From: Candidatus Ornithospirochaeta avicola
Lineage (GTDB): Bacteria; Spirochaetota; Spirochaetia; Sphaerochaetales; Sphaerochaetaceae
Direction of reading: 5' to 3'
Assembly (NCBI GenBank): GCA_019113245.1
Contig: DXHU01000023.1
Span: 124,001-188,000, forward strand
Length of the DNA stretch: 64,000 nucleotides
Made by a program: the position numbers and the translations under genes. Below the pieces are notes generated by a model. It was not told the origin of the DNA, searched no databases, and saw only the letters and a list, made by a program, of their open reading frames with translations. The number at the start of each line of letters is the position of its first letter. Position 1 is the stretch's first letter. Positions 15,442 to 24,518 of the stretch are shown here, one piece after another.

Positions 15442-17280
15442 TTACTCCTTATTCTTTAAATCCTGTGACCTGAATATCAGGCGGAAAGTCTCACTTTCCC
15501 CTTTCTTAATACTATAAGGAAAGGAAAATGTAAACTTGCTGTATAAATTAAATGTCTCAAGTCCAAGCACGGTGTACTGGCTCTGCTTCTTCACATCCTG
15601 GCTTATGGAAAAGCTCTGTGTGCTTGTAAACAGAATTTCAAACCCATATGAGCTTGACTGGATGCGGAAAGAACGCACATTATCAAGAGAGCCGAGCATC
15701 ATCAGCATCTTCTGGTCTATCTGCGCAAGGGAGAAATCATCAAGCGAGAGATAGAAATTGACCTGGTATGCTGCATCCTCCATATCCTGTTTTGCAATGA
15801 TTGTGCTCTCCATCGTTATTGTCTGACTTCTTATCTTATAATGCTTAACAAGCGAGAAAGGAAGCTCATCACGCTCCAGGATGAATTCAAAATCTGTCTT
15901 CTGTCTGTTCAGGACATTTGCATCAAATGCAAAGTATTTTGTCTTGAACACTTTTGAGGAGAAGCGGATTGTATCGGCAAAGGAGTGCTTTATGCTGAAA
16001 GGAAGGAAGGACTTGTCAAAATGGCTCTTGCTGTCCACTATGTTCATTTCTTTCTTCAGCAAATCAAGTTCAACAACAGATCCCCCAAGCGGTGAGAATA
16101 CGAGACTGTAGTTCTCGCTGCGTCCTGTGTAGTTGGTATATCCGGCCTCTTCATAGTCGTTGACGCTGTGCGCCTGAAAATCAGTCTTTGAATAAAGAGT
16201 CTTTTCCGCAACAATCAGCTTCTTCCAGAACGCCATGCGCTCAGAGCTCCTTAATGGGCCGCACTGCGGGTCATAGATGAAAAGAGGACCGGTGAGCATC
16301 GTTGGAAGATCGTTTTCACTGATTTTCTTTATATCCCTATCTTTCTTGTTCATCTGAAGTATTTCATTAAGAGTCAGCACACGGTTGAGCACATAACGGC
16401 ACATCGAGTTCCTGACAAAGATATCACAGAAAGATGAAAGATTTCCGCTATATGCATCACGGCCATACCAGCCCGAATCAAGATAGCATTTACCCTTTTG
16501 AGTAAAATTCTCGACAAAAGAATATTCGGCGCCCCTCTTGTCTGCTTCCTCGAAAATTGTAAGAAAGACAGATGAGATATCATCCTCCAGATCAGGAAAT
16601 GCTCTTCTGTTATATGCCTCAAGGAGCTGATCTATATAAAGGAATATGAAAACCTCTGCATCCGGGGACAGCGTGCAAAAGTACTCCCTTATTCTTTCCT
16701 TTGTCTCCTCCAGCGTTGTCTCACCCTGAGCAAAGGATGAAATGATGCGGGATATATTGTCATCAAATGGGCATATCCTCACCTTCTTTCCAAGCTCGCT
16801 CATCACCTTCACCTGACTAAACAGCTCCTTCTTGTCTCTCTGGCTGTATGTGGATATGACTACATTGGCAATCGAGAGGGATGAGAGTGTTGACACCACC
16901 TGAGGGGACCAGACCTCGCCGTAAAAGAATGCACTCTGGGCTTTATAAGAATAGAGCTTTCTGATCATTGTGGTCATCTTCTCTATCTCATTTGCCCTCT
17001 CACGCGGAGTGTAAAGGCTCATTATACTTTGATTGGCCATTCCTGTAAAAAGACGGAGGCTTCCGCGCTTTACAAGCGTGGAAATAAGGAAGTTGACCTC
17101 GCTGTGCTCATCTGAGAAGAAATTCATCATCGCAGATGACTGATAAAGAGAAAAGCGAACATCCTCTCTGTCATAGACATATTTGAGCACCGGCTGATAT
17201 ATAAGACTCAGCGCACGCTTATAAGCGGCAGATGGAACTGAAAAAGAAAGTGTTGTATACATCCCCAGTGCTATTTTCAT
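15442..17280 (-). CDS. glycoside hydrolase family 57-like protein
   Basis: The 612-residue protein starts KIALGMYTTLSF and shows a TIM-barrel-like N-terminal region. FFYGEVWSPQVVSTL near residue 118 resembles the GH57 block that carries the nucleophile Glu (Glu122 here), and YNRRAFPDLEDD lies where the second catalytic Asp would be expected. The C-terminal 250 residues are beta-rich, like the DUF1926 part of alpha-amylase/4-alpha-glucanotransferase enzymes. Activity on alpha-glucans is possible but the match is distant. It stands between rnfB and prfB, 3 nt before the prfB start. Confidence 0.65.
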   Translation of the reverse strand: MKIALGMYTTLSFSVPSAAYKRALSLIYQPVLKYVYDREDVRFSLYQSSAMMNFFSDEHSEVNFLISTLVKRGSLRLFTGMANQSIMSLYTPRERANEIEKMTTMIRKLYSYKAQSAFFYGEVWSPQVVSTLSSLSIANVVISTYSQRDKKELFSQVKVMSELGKKVRICPFDDNISRIISSFAQGETTLEETKERIREYFCTLSPDAEVFIFLYIDQLLEAYNRRAFPDLEDDISSVFLTIFEEADKRGAEYSFVENFTQKGKCYLDSGWYGRDAYSGNLSSFCDIFVRNSMCRYVLNRVLTLNEILQMNKKDRDIKKISENDLPTMLTGPLFIYDPQCGPLRSSERMAFWKKLIVAEKTLYSKTDFQAHSVNDYEEAGYTNYTGRSENYSLVFSPLGGSVVELDLLKKEMNIVDSKSHFDKSFLPFSIKHSFADTIRFSSKVFKTKYFAFDANVLNRQKTDFEFILERDELPFSLVKHYKIRSQTITMESTIIAKQDMEDAAYQVNFYLSLDDFSLAQIDQKMLMMLGSLDNVRSFRIQSSSYGFEILFTSTQSFSISQDVKKQSQYTVLGLETFNLYSKFTFSFPYSIKKGESETFRLIFRSQDLKNKE

Positions 17281-17283
17281 ATG

Positions 17284-18075
17284 CTATCTTTTAATTATGC
17301 ATTTTGCAGGACACAGCTCTGCTGCCTTTGCCGCATTCTCCTGATTCTTCAAGTAGTCATTATGTGAGAGATTATTCTCTACAACAAAAGGAGAAGAGTC
17401 AACCTTGTTAACACATATCCTGCATCCTATGCAGCCTCTCTGACAGCTTTTTCTGACTTTTGCTCCGCTTTCAGTATTGTTGCACGCAACAAGATACTCT
17501 GCAGAATAAGGCACCATTCTTATTACCCCGTTTGGGCATACTGCAACGCACTTTTTGCATCCAATGCATTTTTCCTTGTCAACGACATATGAATTCTCGC
17601 TGTCAAGGCTTATTGCCCCTGCAGGGCATACCTTGGCACAGGAGCCCATATGAAGACAGCCTTCCTTGCATTCAAGATTTCCTCCAAGAAGAAGAGAAAG
17701 CGCGTTACAGTCTTCCATGCCCTTGTACTCATACGCCTTTTTCGTGACTTCACTGTTTCCGCGGCATGCAATGAATGCAACCATCTTCTCCTTCACATCA
17801 ACCTTTAGGCCGAGGATTTCCCCCATTTTCTCAGCAAGAGCCTGACCGCCGGGAGAGCAGAGTCCAGGCTCAGCCTCACCCTTGAAAACAGCCTCTGCAT
17901 ACGCTGAGCATCCGGCATAGCCGCATCCTCCGCAGTTTGCACCTGGCATTGCTTCTTCAAGAAGCAGAAGCTTCTCATCCTTTTCAACTTTAAGTTTTTT
18001 ATCTGCAAACGCAAGTCCGATTCCGAGAATCAGGCCGAGAATTGCGATTACTGCAAAAGACAGGAATATAGCCAT
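17284..18075 (-). CDS. rnfB: Rnf complex subunit RnfB
   Basis: The electron-entry subunit of the ferredoxin:NAD+ oxidoreductase. After one N-terminal membrane anchor comes the four-Cys motif CGGCGYAGCSAYAEAV ending GLC (residues about 47-80). Two ferredoxin-like clusters follow (CLHMGSCAKVCP and CIGCKKCVAVCP), and a further Cys cluster (CQRGCIGCRIC and CPAKC) near the C-terminus. This Cys-rich version is typical of anaerobes. A strong AAGGAG site precedes the ATG. It is the last of six rnf genes. Confidence 0.95.
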   Translation of the reverse strand: MAIFLSFAVIAILGLILGIGLAFADKKLKVEKDEKLLLLEEAMPGANCGGCGYAGCSAYAEAVFKGEAEPGLCSPGGQALAEKMGEILGLKVDVKEKMVAFIACRGNSEVTKKAYEYKGMEDCNALSLLLGGNLECKEGCLHMGSCAKVCPAGAISLDSENSYVVDKEKCIGCKKCVAVCPNGVIRMVPYSAEYLVACNNTESGAKVRKSCQRGCIGCRICVNKVDSSPFVVENNLSHNDYLKNQENAAKAAELCPAKCIIKR

Positions 18076-18086
18076 CTATCTCTCCT

Positions 18087-18680
18087 TTATGCCAGATGAA
18101 GATTCGTAATGAGGCTCTTGTCGAAAGCCATGAATGCCAGAGCCATCAGACTTGCTGATATGAATGTAATCGGAACGCCCTTGAAGACCTTCCTTACAGG
18201 TGTCATGTCAAGCTTTTCTCTGATGTTTGCCATAAGTATTATAGCCATCGTGAATCCGAGTCCTGCAGCAATTCCTGCTGTAAAAGATTCAAGACAGTTA
18301 TATCCTTCATCGATGTTTATGATTGCGATTCCGAGAACAGCACAGTTGGTTGTAATAAGCGGAAGATAGATTCCCAGTGCCTGATAAAGGGATGGGCTTA
18401 TCTTCTTGATTATCATCTCAACAAGCTGTACAAGGGCAGCGATGACAAGGATGAATGCGATTGTTCTCAAATATTCCAGAGCAAAAGGAACAAGGAGGAA
18501 TGAATAGACTGCCCAGCATACTACTGATGCAATTCCTGTTACAAAAGTGACTGCCATGCCCATTCCTATCGCACTCTCGCTGTTTTTTGAAACTCCTATG
18601 AAAGGACAGAGTCCCATGAACTGCACAAGAATGAAGTTCTGTACGAATATATATGTTACAAGTATTCCTATATAGCTCAT
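18087..18680 (-). CDS. rnfA: Rnf complex subunit RnfA
   Basis: A 197-residue integral membrane protein with six hydrophobic segments, related to RnfE. The segment FILVQFMGLCPFIGVSK near residue 15 carries the conserved Cys that in Rnf/NQR binds an intramembrane iron-sulfur centre together with RnfE; NCAVLGIAIIN near 112 carries the second. Part of the ion-translocating core. It overlaps rnfE by 4 nt. Confidence 0.95.
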   Translation of the reverse strand: MSYIGILVTYIFVQNFILVQFMGLCPFIGVSKNSESAIGMGMAVTFVTGIASVVCWAVYSFLLVPFALEYLRTIAFILVIAALVQLVEMIIKKISPSLYQALGIYLPLITTNCAVLGIAIINIDEGYNCLESFTAGIAAGLGFTMAIILMANIREKLDMTPVRKVFKGVPITFISASLMALAFMAFDKSLITNLHLA

Positions 18681-19303
18681 TTCTCTTCCCTCCTCGTGCT
18701 CTTATAAATGAACAGTGCCTTCAGATAGCCCATGACAAGAAGCGCACCGCTTGCAAGGGTTATGACGCGTACCGGGCTCTCGCTCAAAAGCGGGATTGTT
18801 ATGACTCCAGAAAATGACCCTATTGGGAAAAGCGTTATAGTCCCTGCTCCAATGACCTCTCTAATCAGTGCAATGAGGGAAAGAGAAAGCGTGAATCCTA
18901 CTCCCATTCCTATTGCATCCAGCGCACTGTCAAGAACAGTGTTCTTGTTTGCAAATGCTTCTGCTCTTCCAAGGATTATGCAGTTTACTACAATCAGAGG
19001 AAGATATACTCCGAGTGCTTCGTAGACAGCAGGAACAAAAGCATGAAGGATCATCTCAACTATTGTAACAAATGATGCAATCACTACAATATAACTCGGG
19101 ATTCTGACTGTATCCGGTATTATCTTCCTGAGCATCGATATGACGATGTTGGAGAAGAAGAGCACGAAGATTACACTTGCTCCCATTCCGATTGCATTTG
19201 ACACCTGTGTGGAAACTCCGAGTGTCGGACACATGCCGAGCATGATTATGAATGTCGGATTTTCCTTGAATATTCCCTTTTTCAGCTCATTCATGTGACT
19301 CAT
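18677..19303 (-). CDS. rnfE: Rnf complex subunit RnfE
   Basis: A 208-residue membrane protein homologous to RnfA. Conserved Cys positions are in IIMLGMCPTLGVSTQ near residue 22 and VNCIILGRAEAFA near 108. The six membrane segments and lengths are normal. It pairs with RnfA to hold the membrane iron-sulfur centre. Overlaps rnfG and rnfA by 4 nt each, indicating translational coupling. Confidence 0.95.
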   Translation of the reverse strand: MSHMNELKKGIFKENPTFIIMLGMCPTLGVSTQVSNAIGMGASVIFVLFFSNIVISMLRKIIPDTVRIPSYIVVIASFVTIVEMILHAFVPAVYEALGVYLPLIVVNCIILGRAEAFANKNTVLDSALDAIGMGVGFTLSLSLIALIREVIGAGTITLFPIGSFSGVITIPLLSESPVRVITLASGALLVMGYLKALFIYKSTRREEK

Positions 19304-19857
19304 ACACCACCTCCAAGACTCTTTACATATTCACTGCCATTTCTTAAAGCCTCAGAAATGCCATTGAATGTGATAGATGCTCCTGATACAACTTCCTGAT
19401 TCTCAGCAGAAAGATTGCTTTTTGATGAAGGAAGAGGAGAAGATCCTCCAAGACCACGGAACATCATCATGTAGCTTTCATTCTCAGCTTTCTTTCCAAG
19501 TCCCGGTGTCTCGCTGTTTGTCCCGAGCTCTGCCTTGATAAGCTCGCCATCTGTATAAAATGATGCTATTACAGTCATTTCCCCGCCATAGCCGGATGTA
19601 ATGATCTCAAGAATATATCCCTTCTCTTCCCCGTTTTCATAAAGGGGAATTACAGATAATATATCTTCATCCATAGAATCAATCTCGCTGCCCATCTCAT
19701 ATCCAGATGCGACAGATTGCATTGATAGCATCTTGGTGTTCTCTTCATTGATTGCAATACGTGGAGCAGTGATTGAATTCACTATTCCGCAAAGTCCTGC
19801 AGAAAGAGCACAGATTGCAAAGAGAATAAAACCTGTTTTCAATATAGTCTTCATCAC
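19300..19857 (-). CDS. rnfG: Rnf complex subunit RnfG
   Basis: A 185-residue protein with an N-terminal membrane anchor and a periplasmic FMN-binding domain. The covalent flavin site is recognisable as VSGASITFNGI near residue 160, matching the S(G)A[ST]xT consensus in which the last Thr carries FMN. GYGGEMTVIASF near 95 and TPGLGKKAE near 122 are the other family blocks. Overlaps rnfD and rnfE by 4 nt. Confidence 0.94.
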   Translation of the reverse strand: MMKTILKTGFILFAICALSAGLCGIVNSITAPRIAINEENTKMLSMQSVASGYEMGSEIDSMDEDILSVIPLYENGEEKGYILEIITSGYGGEMTVIASFYTDGELIKAELGTNSETPGLGKKAENESYMMMFRGLGGSSPLPSSKSNLSAENQEVVSGASITFNGISEALRNGSEYVKSLGGGV

Positions 19858-20915
19858 TTTGCCTCCTTTGCTTTCTTTTCCTTCACATAGCCGAATCTCT
19901 TTGGCCTTATGTAGCGGTCTATTGTCGGTGTAACTATGTTCATTAAGAGGATTGCAAGGGATACTCCCTCAGGAAGAGATCCGAAATAACGGATAAGGAA
20001 TGTGAAGAATCCGCACCCGAGAGCAAATACAACCTGCCCCTTTATGCTTGTAGGAGTTGTGACCCAGTCTGTTGCCATGAAGAATGCACCGAGCATCAGT
20101 CCTCCGGAGAAAAGAGGAAGCAGGATTTCTCCGCAAAAGAGTCCATTTCCGCTGACTGTACCGCCGAAGACCCAAGAAAGAATGGCAAATGAAGAAAGAT
20201 AAATCACAGGGATATGCCATGTGATGACCTTCTTTACAATCAGGAAAATTCCTCCGGCAAGAAGAAGAAGTGCTGACACTTCTCCGATGCATCCTGCCAT
20301 GTTTCCTAAAAATGCATCAACAGTATAGGCACTTATTCCTGTTGCTTCTGCCACCTTCTGAGCAAAATCTGTTGAAGGAATTCCAGACTGGGAAAGAAGA
20401 GCACCTGAAGAACCCACAGTGCCTGATGAAAGCATTGTCTTGATGCTTGAAAGAGGGGTTGCAGAACTAACTGCATCGCTTTTCATCCAGAAAGGAAGGG
20501 AGAATGTGCTCATCTGACTTGTGAAGCTGAAGAACACGAAAACTCTTCCGCTTAAAGCTGGATTAATCCAGTTGTTTCCAAGTCCTCCGAAAGTCCATTT
20601 GCTCACGGCAATTGCAAAAACCGATGCGATGACTGGAATATAAAGGGGAACAAGGGGACTCATGTTCATTCCCACAAGCACTCCTGTGAGAATTGCAGAG
20701 AAATCCCTGATTGTATGCTCCTTGCTTATCTTATTGAGAAGATACTCAGTGAGGACACTTGATGCTACAGAGGCAGCGACAACAAGCACTGCTCTGATTC
20801 CAAATGCCGCAAAACCGAAGACAAGAGCAGGAAGAAGCGCGATGATTACATAAATCATTGCCTTGTCAGTACGCATGCTGTCATGGACATGAGGGCTTAC
20901 AGTAACACTTCTCAT
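19854..20915 (-). CDS. rnfD: Rnf complex subunit RnfD
   Basis: A 353-residue membrane protein with about nine segments. It starts with SVTVSPHVHDSMRTDKAM, a family signature, and carries KWTFGGLGNNWINPALSGR near residue 115. The covalent FMN site is SSATPLS near 155, equivalent to SGAT in relatives, here with Ser in place of Gly. FFMATDWVTTPTS near 280 is another landmark. Overlaps rnfC and rnfG. Confidence 0.94.
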   Translation of the reverse strand: MRSVTVSPHVHDSMRTDKAMIYVIIALLPALVFGFAAFGIRAVLVVAASVASSVLTEYLLNKISKEHTIRDFSAILTGVLVGMNMSPLVPLYIPVIASVFAIAVSKWTFGGLGNNWINPALSGRVFVFFSFTSQMSTFSLPFWMKSDAVSSATPLSSIKTMLSSGTVGSSGALLSQSGIPSTDFAQKVAEATGISAYTVDAFLGNMAGCIGEVSALLLLAGGIFLIVKKVITWHIPVIYLSSFAILSWVFGGTVSGNGLFCGEILLPLFSGGLMLGAFFMATDWVTTPTSIKGQVVFALGCGFFTFLIRYFGSLPEGVSLAILLMNIVTPTIDRYIRPKRFGYVKEKKAKEAK

Positions 20916-22222
20916 TTCTTTTTCCTCCCCATCTTCTTTCCAAGTTTAAAGCCCTGTACAAGAGGAATATGGGAAGGACATGAATATGCACAGCATCCAC
21001 ATTCCTTGCAATCCATCAGACCCAGATCAAGCGCAGCCTGGTAATTGCCGTATTTTATATTGCGGAACATCTTGTTCGGCATCAGGTGCATCGGGCAGTG
21101 CATCACGCAGCGTCCGCAGCTCACGCAGTTGAATGTGCTTTCATCTTCACTTACAGGAATTGCAAGCAGTCCCCCAGAGCCTTTTGTGACGGGCGTGTTT
21201 TCATCAAAAAAGGCAAATCCCATCATCGGACCGCCAGAGATAAGACGGGAAACTGTATCACATAGTCCTCCCGCCTGAGCAAAGAGATCGCAGGCCTTGG
21301 CTCCAATCGGGGCAAGAATGTTCTTCGCCTCCTTCACACCCTCGCCTGAGACTGTAACAACACGCTCATAAAGAGGCTTGTCAAGAGCAACTGCCTCATA
21401 AAGTGCAAATACTGTAGAGACATTTGAGACAACTGCTCCGACATCGATAGGAAGCTTTCCGGAGGGAACCATTTTGCCTGTAACTGCATTTATAAGCTGT
21501 TTCTCATCTCCCTGCGGATAGCGCATCTTTAGAGACTCAACTTCTATATCAAGACCACGCTTTTTCACTTCAGCCTCGAATTTCTCAATTGCATCTTTCT
21601 TATTGAGCTCTATTGCAATAAAAGTCTTTTCTGCCGCAACGGCTTTTTTCAGGATTTCAATTCCCTCAAGAACCTCATCAGTTCTCTCAATCATGGTACG
21701 ATAGTCGCTTGTAAGGTAAGGCTCGCATTCGACTGCGTTTATTATAAGCGCCTCGACCTTCTTTCCTGTCGGAATTCTGAATTTGACATCAGAAGGGAAT
21801 GTTGCGCCTCCTAAGCCGACTATGCCCATCTCTCTTGCCTTCTCTATTATCTGTTCGCAAGAAAGACTGCTGTAGTCCTTTTTCGTATAGACAACCTCTT
21901 TCTGTTCTGCATCAACTGAAATGACAAGAGCAGGAGCATTTGCTCCGCTTGGAAGGACAATGCTGACTATATCCTTTACAACTCCTGAAAGAGGAGAATG
22001 CACATTTGCAGAAATAAATGAACTTGCTTTTGCAATAAGCTCTCCCCTTTCAACCCTGTCTCCCTTTTTCTTGAGCATCTCAGCAGGAGCTCCAAGATGC
22101 TGTGCCATGGATATGATTATCTCTTCCGGCTGCACAAGGGGCTCTATAGGTGAATTCTTGCTGAGATTTTTTTTATCATCAGGGTGCACACCACCCCATT
22201 TGAATGTAGAAACTTTGCTCAT
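20912..22222 (-). CDS. rnfC: Rnf complex subunit RnfC
   Basis: The NAD(H)-binding, membrane-associated subunit. In the 436-residue form starting MSKVSTFKWGGVHPDD, the FMN/NADH fold is marked by GLGGATFPSDVKF near 135 and ECEPYLTSDYR near 162. Two [4Fe-4S] sets (CVSCGRCVMHCP and CKECGCCAYSCP) lie at the C-terminus. I chose 22222 because GGGAG lies just upstream; the frame is open to 22270. First gene of the Rnf operon and of a long co-directional run. Confidence 0.94.
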   Translation of the reverse strand: MSKVSTFKWGGVHPDDKKNLSKNSPIEPLVQPEEIIISMAQHLGAPAEMLKKKGDRVERGELIAKASSFISANVHSPLSGVVKDIVSIVLPSGANAPALVISVDAEQKEVVYTKKDYSSLSCEQIIEKAREMGIVGLGGATFPSDVKFRIPTGKKVEALIINAVECEPYLTSDYRTMIERTDEVLEGIEILKKAVAAEKTFIAIELNKKDAIEKFEAEVKKRGLDIEVESLKMRYPQGDEKQLINAVTGKMVPSGKLPIDVGAVVSNVSTVFALYEAVALDKPLYERVVTVSGEGVKEAKNILAPIGAKACDLFAQAGGLCDTVSRLISGGPMMGFAFFDENTPVTKGSGGLLAIPVSEDESTFNCVSCGRCVMHCPMHLMPNKMFRNIKYGNYQAALDLGLMDCKECGCCAYSCPSHIPLVQGFKLGKKMGRKKK

Positions 22223-22325
22223 CAATTTCTCCCTTATGAAAAATTTTAGTCTACTTTTTCCAAATTTCAAACATCTGAATTCAATAAATTTTCCTTAAAT
22301 ATGGATTTTTACAATGTCTATAGGA

Positions 22326-22331
22326 TAAAAT
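22326..22331 (+). promoter_or_regulatory. -10 element directly before the P-loop/Asp23-like gene
   Basis: TAAAAT ends 7 nt before the ATG at 22339, and there is no Shine-Dalgarno sequence. The -35 side is poor. The distance suggests that transcription starts at or next to the start codon. Confidence 0.4.
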
Positions 22332-22338
22332 AATAGGC

Positions 22339-23187
22339 ATGAACAGACTCTTTCAATTCGCTTTTTCTAAAATCAAAGGAGTGAAGGTATATGCCCTCGT
22401 GGGAAGAAGCGGGACTGGAAAAAGCTATCACAGCAAGCTTGTTGCGAACAAATACAAAATCGACCTGATAATAGATGACGGGCTCTTGATAAGAGGCAAT
22501 AAGATTCTTGCAGGCCACTCTGCAAAGCAGGATCCCAATTTCATCACTGCAGTCAGGACTGCTGTCTTTGACGATGATGATCACAGGGAAGAGGTCATGA
22601 ACGCTCTTTTGAAAGAGAAATACAAGAGGATTCTCATAATCGGAACAAGCGAGAAGATGATAGGAAAAATAACAAAACGCCTTGAGCTTCCTGAGGCTGA
22701 GAAGATAATCCACATTGAAGATATTGCGAGCGAGGAAGAGATAGAGACTGCAATGAGAATACGCTTTACAGAAGGCAAGCATGTCATCCCGGTCCCATCC
22801 CTTGAAGTTACACGCTCATACCCCGGCATAGTCTACGACTCTCTCAAGATATTTGAAAAAAGAAAGAAGAAAAGGGACAATATCGAGAAGACAATAGTTC
22901 GTCCTGAGTTCAGCCGTCCTGACAAGAAGGAGATATCCAATCTCGCTATCGAGCAGATGGCAAAGCATGCAATAAGCGACTATGACAGCGTGATAAAGGT
23001 GAAAAAAGTCAGAAGCGTGAAGAATACTGACAACACATATTCAATCTACATAACGCTCCAGCTTCCGCTCAAGCATTATATGAGCACCACAATCTCAGAC
23101 TTGCAGGAATATATTTCCGACTGCATAGAAAAGTACGGCGGAATCATGATAAAGAACGTGTCTCTTGAAATCGAGGAATGGGGCTAG
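22339..23187 (+). CDS. P-loop ATPase with a C-terminal Asp23-like domain, unknown role
   Basis: The 282-residue protein has a Walker A near residue 21 (ALVGRSGTGKSYHS) and a hydrophobic strand plus Asp-Asp near 44 (DLIIDDGLLI) that could be Walker B. LKEKYKRILIIGTSE follows. The last 90 residues (LAIEQMAKHAIS to LEIEEWG) resemble the Asp23/alkaline-shock (DUF322) fold. Such P-loop plus Asp23 proteins are known as uncharacterised conserved proteins in Gram-positives and spirochaetes. It has no ribosome binding site. Its stop shares the palindrome CTAG with the stop of convergent pcnB. Confidence 0.7.
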   Translation: MNRLFQFAFSKIKGVKVYALVGRSGTGKSYHSKLVANKYKIDLIIDDGLLIRGNKILAGHSAKQDPNFITAVRTAVFDDDDHREEVMNALLKEKYKRILIIGTSEKMIGKITKRLELPEAEKIIHIEDIASEEEIETAMRIRFTEGKHVIPVPSLEVTRSYPGIVYDSLKIFEKRKKKRDNIEKTIVRPEFSRPDKKEISNLAIEQMAKHAISDYDSVIKVKKVRSVKNTDNTYSIYITLQLPLKHYMSTTISDLQEYISDCIEKYGGIMIKNVSLEIEEWG

Positions 23188-24419
23188 ACATCGTGACTCT
23201 CTGCAAGGGATTTTGCATTCTCGATTGTCACCTCTTCCTTCACGATGTTTCTTCCTCTGCCACCTTTTTTCCTCTTGCTCTTTGAAAGCTCTTCTGCCGC
23301 TGCGCTTCTTCGTCCGAGTGTTGCACCCGGTTTCTTTCTAGCTGAGGATGCGGCAACTGCCTTCTTCTGCACTTTTGCCTTGTATCCCATAGCCTGGAGA
23401 ATAAGGGATGCTGTTCTTTCAAGTTCATAGTTTGGAGGAGTCATCGGAGAAAGGAAAATCTTGAGCTGACGGAATACTTCCTTCTTCTTTTCATCCAAGT
23501 TCAGGCTGTCTGCAAATGGAAGTGTGATAAGAGACCTGAAAAGAAAGAAATACATCTGGCTCTTTTCCAAGGGAAGGCCTTCCTTCTTTGACGATCTGAC
23601 ATACTCATCAAGCTCCTTAAGAGCCTTTTCCACTTCAGGGAAATCGATATATATCGAATAGCTCGGGATAATGTATGCAAGCATCTTGAATTTTTTCAGC
23701 TCATTGAAGATCTCACATGCACATCCGGATGAGAGAATCTTGTTCACTTCCTCAGTCATCCTGCTTGTAGAGACCATTTCAAGCTCTCCGCGGTTTTTCT
23801 TCAGAGCCTTCTTTACATCCCTCTCATAATCAAAACCTGTTGTTACATGATACTTTATAGCTCTAATCATCCTCACGGGGTCTTCAGTAAATGAATACGA
23901 AAGAGGAATAAGCGAACGTATTCTTTTCTTTCTGAAATCCTCAAGAGCATTGTTGAAATCTACAAGCTGGTAATTTCGAGGGTTGTAATAAAGGCTATTT
24001 ATTGAAAAGTCCCTTCTCTTGCTGTCCTGCTCTATTGTTCCGTAAATATTGTTGTTTCCTTCCTCGAAATTCTCCTCGTCGCTTCTGAACGTGGTGACTT
24101 CGATTATCTTGTCATGATTGAAATAAAGATGGACGATACGGAATCTTCTTCCTATTATCCTTGCGTTCCAGAAGATTTTCTGCACCTGACGGGGAGAGGC
24201 GCTTGTTGCTATGTCAAAGTCCTTAGGCGCACGCCCCAGGAGAAGATCCCTGATTGCTCCTCCGACTATATATGCCTCAAAACCTTCTGCCTGCAGCTTC
24301 CTTATTGCCCAGAGCGCATCACGGTCTATCTGGCTGCTCTTTATGGTATGTTCGTTCTGTGAATATATTTTGGCAACAGCTCGCTGTCTGTCACCTTCCT
24401 GTATGTATTTTGTAAACAC
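23184..24419 (-). CDS. pcnB: poly(A) polymerase (class II nucleotidyltransferase)
   Basis: It adds 3' A tails that mark RNAs for decay. The head domain is clear: AYIVGGAIRDLLLGRAPKDFDI (shown in part) near residue 50, IEVTTFRSDEE near 110, RRDFSINSLYYNP near 135, and EDPVRMIRAIKY near 180. After about residue 350 comes a basic tail (KKAVAASSARKK, KSKRKKGGRGR), typical of PcnB rather than of CCA enzymes. A separate HD-type cca gene lies at 51179. The start is GTG with no Shine-Dalgarno. Confidence 0.88.
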   Translation of the reverse strand: MFTKYIQEGDRQRAVAKIYSQNEHTIKSSQIDRDALWAIRKLQAEGFEAYIVGGAIRDLLLGRAPKDFDIATSASPRQVQKIFWNARIIGRRFRIVHLYFNHDKIIEVTTFRSDEENFEEGNNNIYGTIEQDSKRRDFSINSLYYNPRNYQLVDFNNALEDFRKKRIRSLIPLSYSFTEDPVRMIRAIKYHVTTGFDYERDVKKALKKNRGELEMVSTSRMTEEVNKILSSGCACEIFNELKKFKMLAYIIPSYSIYIDFPEVEKALKELDEYVRSSKKEGLPLEKSQMYFFLFRSLITLPFADSLNLDEKKKEVFRQLKIFLSPMTPPNYELERTASLILQAMGYKAKVQKKAVAASSARKKPGATLGRRSAAAEELSKSKRKKGGRGRNIVKEEVTIENAKSLAESHDV

Positions 24420-24426
24420 TTAAGCT

Positions 24427-24455
24427 ATTTTATTTTCAAAAATAATTTCGTTCAA
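24427..24455 (-). promoter_or_regulatory. promoter of pcnB, predicted leaderless
   Basis: On the minus strand TTGAAC and TAAAAT are spaced by exactly 17 bp, and the -10 ends 7 nt before the GTG start at 24419. Confidence 0.6.
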
Positions 24456-24483
24456 GTGGAATGCACAACCCTTTTCATGATAG

Positions 24484-24512
24484 TTGTCTAGAGCCTTTCT
24501 TTTCTTTATTAT
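24484..24512 (+). promoter_or_regulatory. promoter of hisS, predicted leaderless
   Basis: TTGTCT and TATTAT are spaced by 17 bp. The -10 ends 6 nt before the ATG at 24519, and no Shine-Dalgarno sequence is present. Confidence 0.55.
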
Positions 24513-24518
24513 TTAGCT

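Noticed and set aside
22318-22782. A 154-codon minus-strand frame opposite the P-loop gene
   Set aside because: It has no recognisable motif and no ribosome binding site, and the opposite frame has a Walker A.
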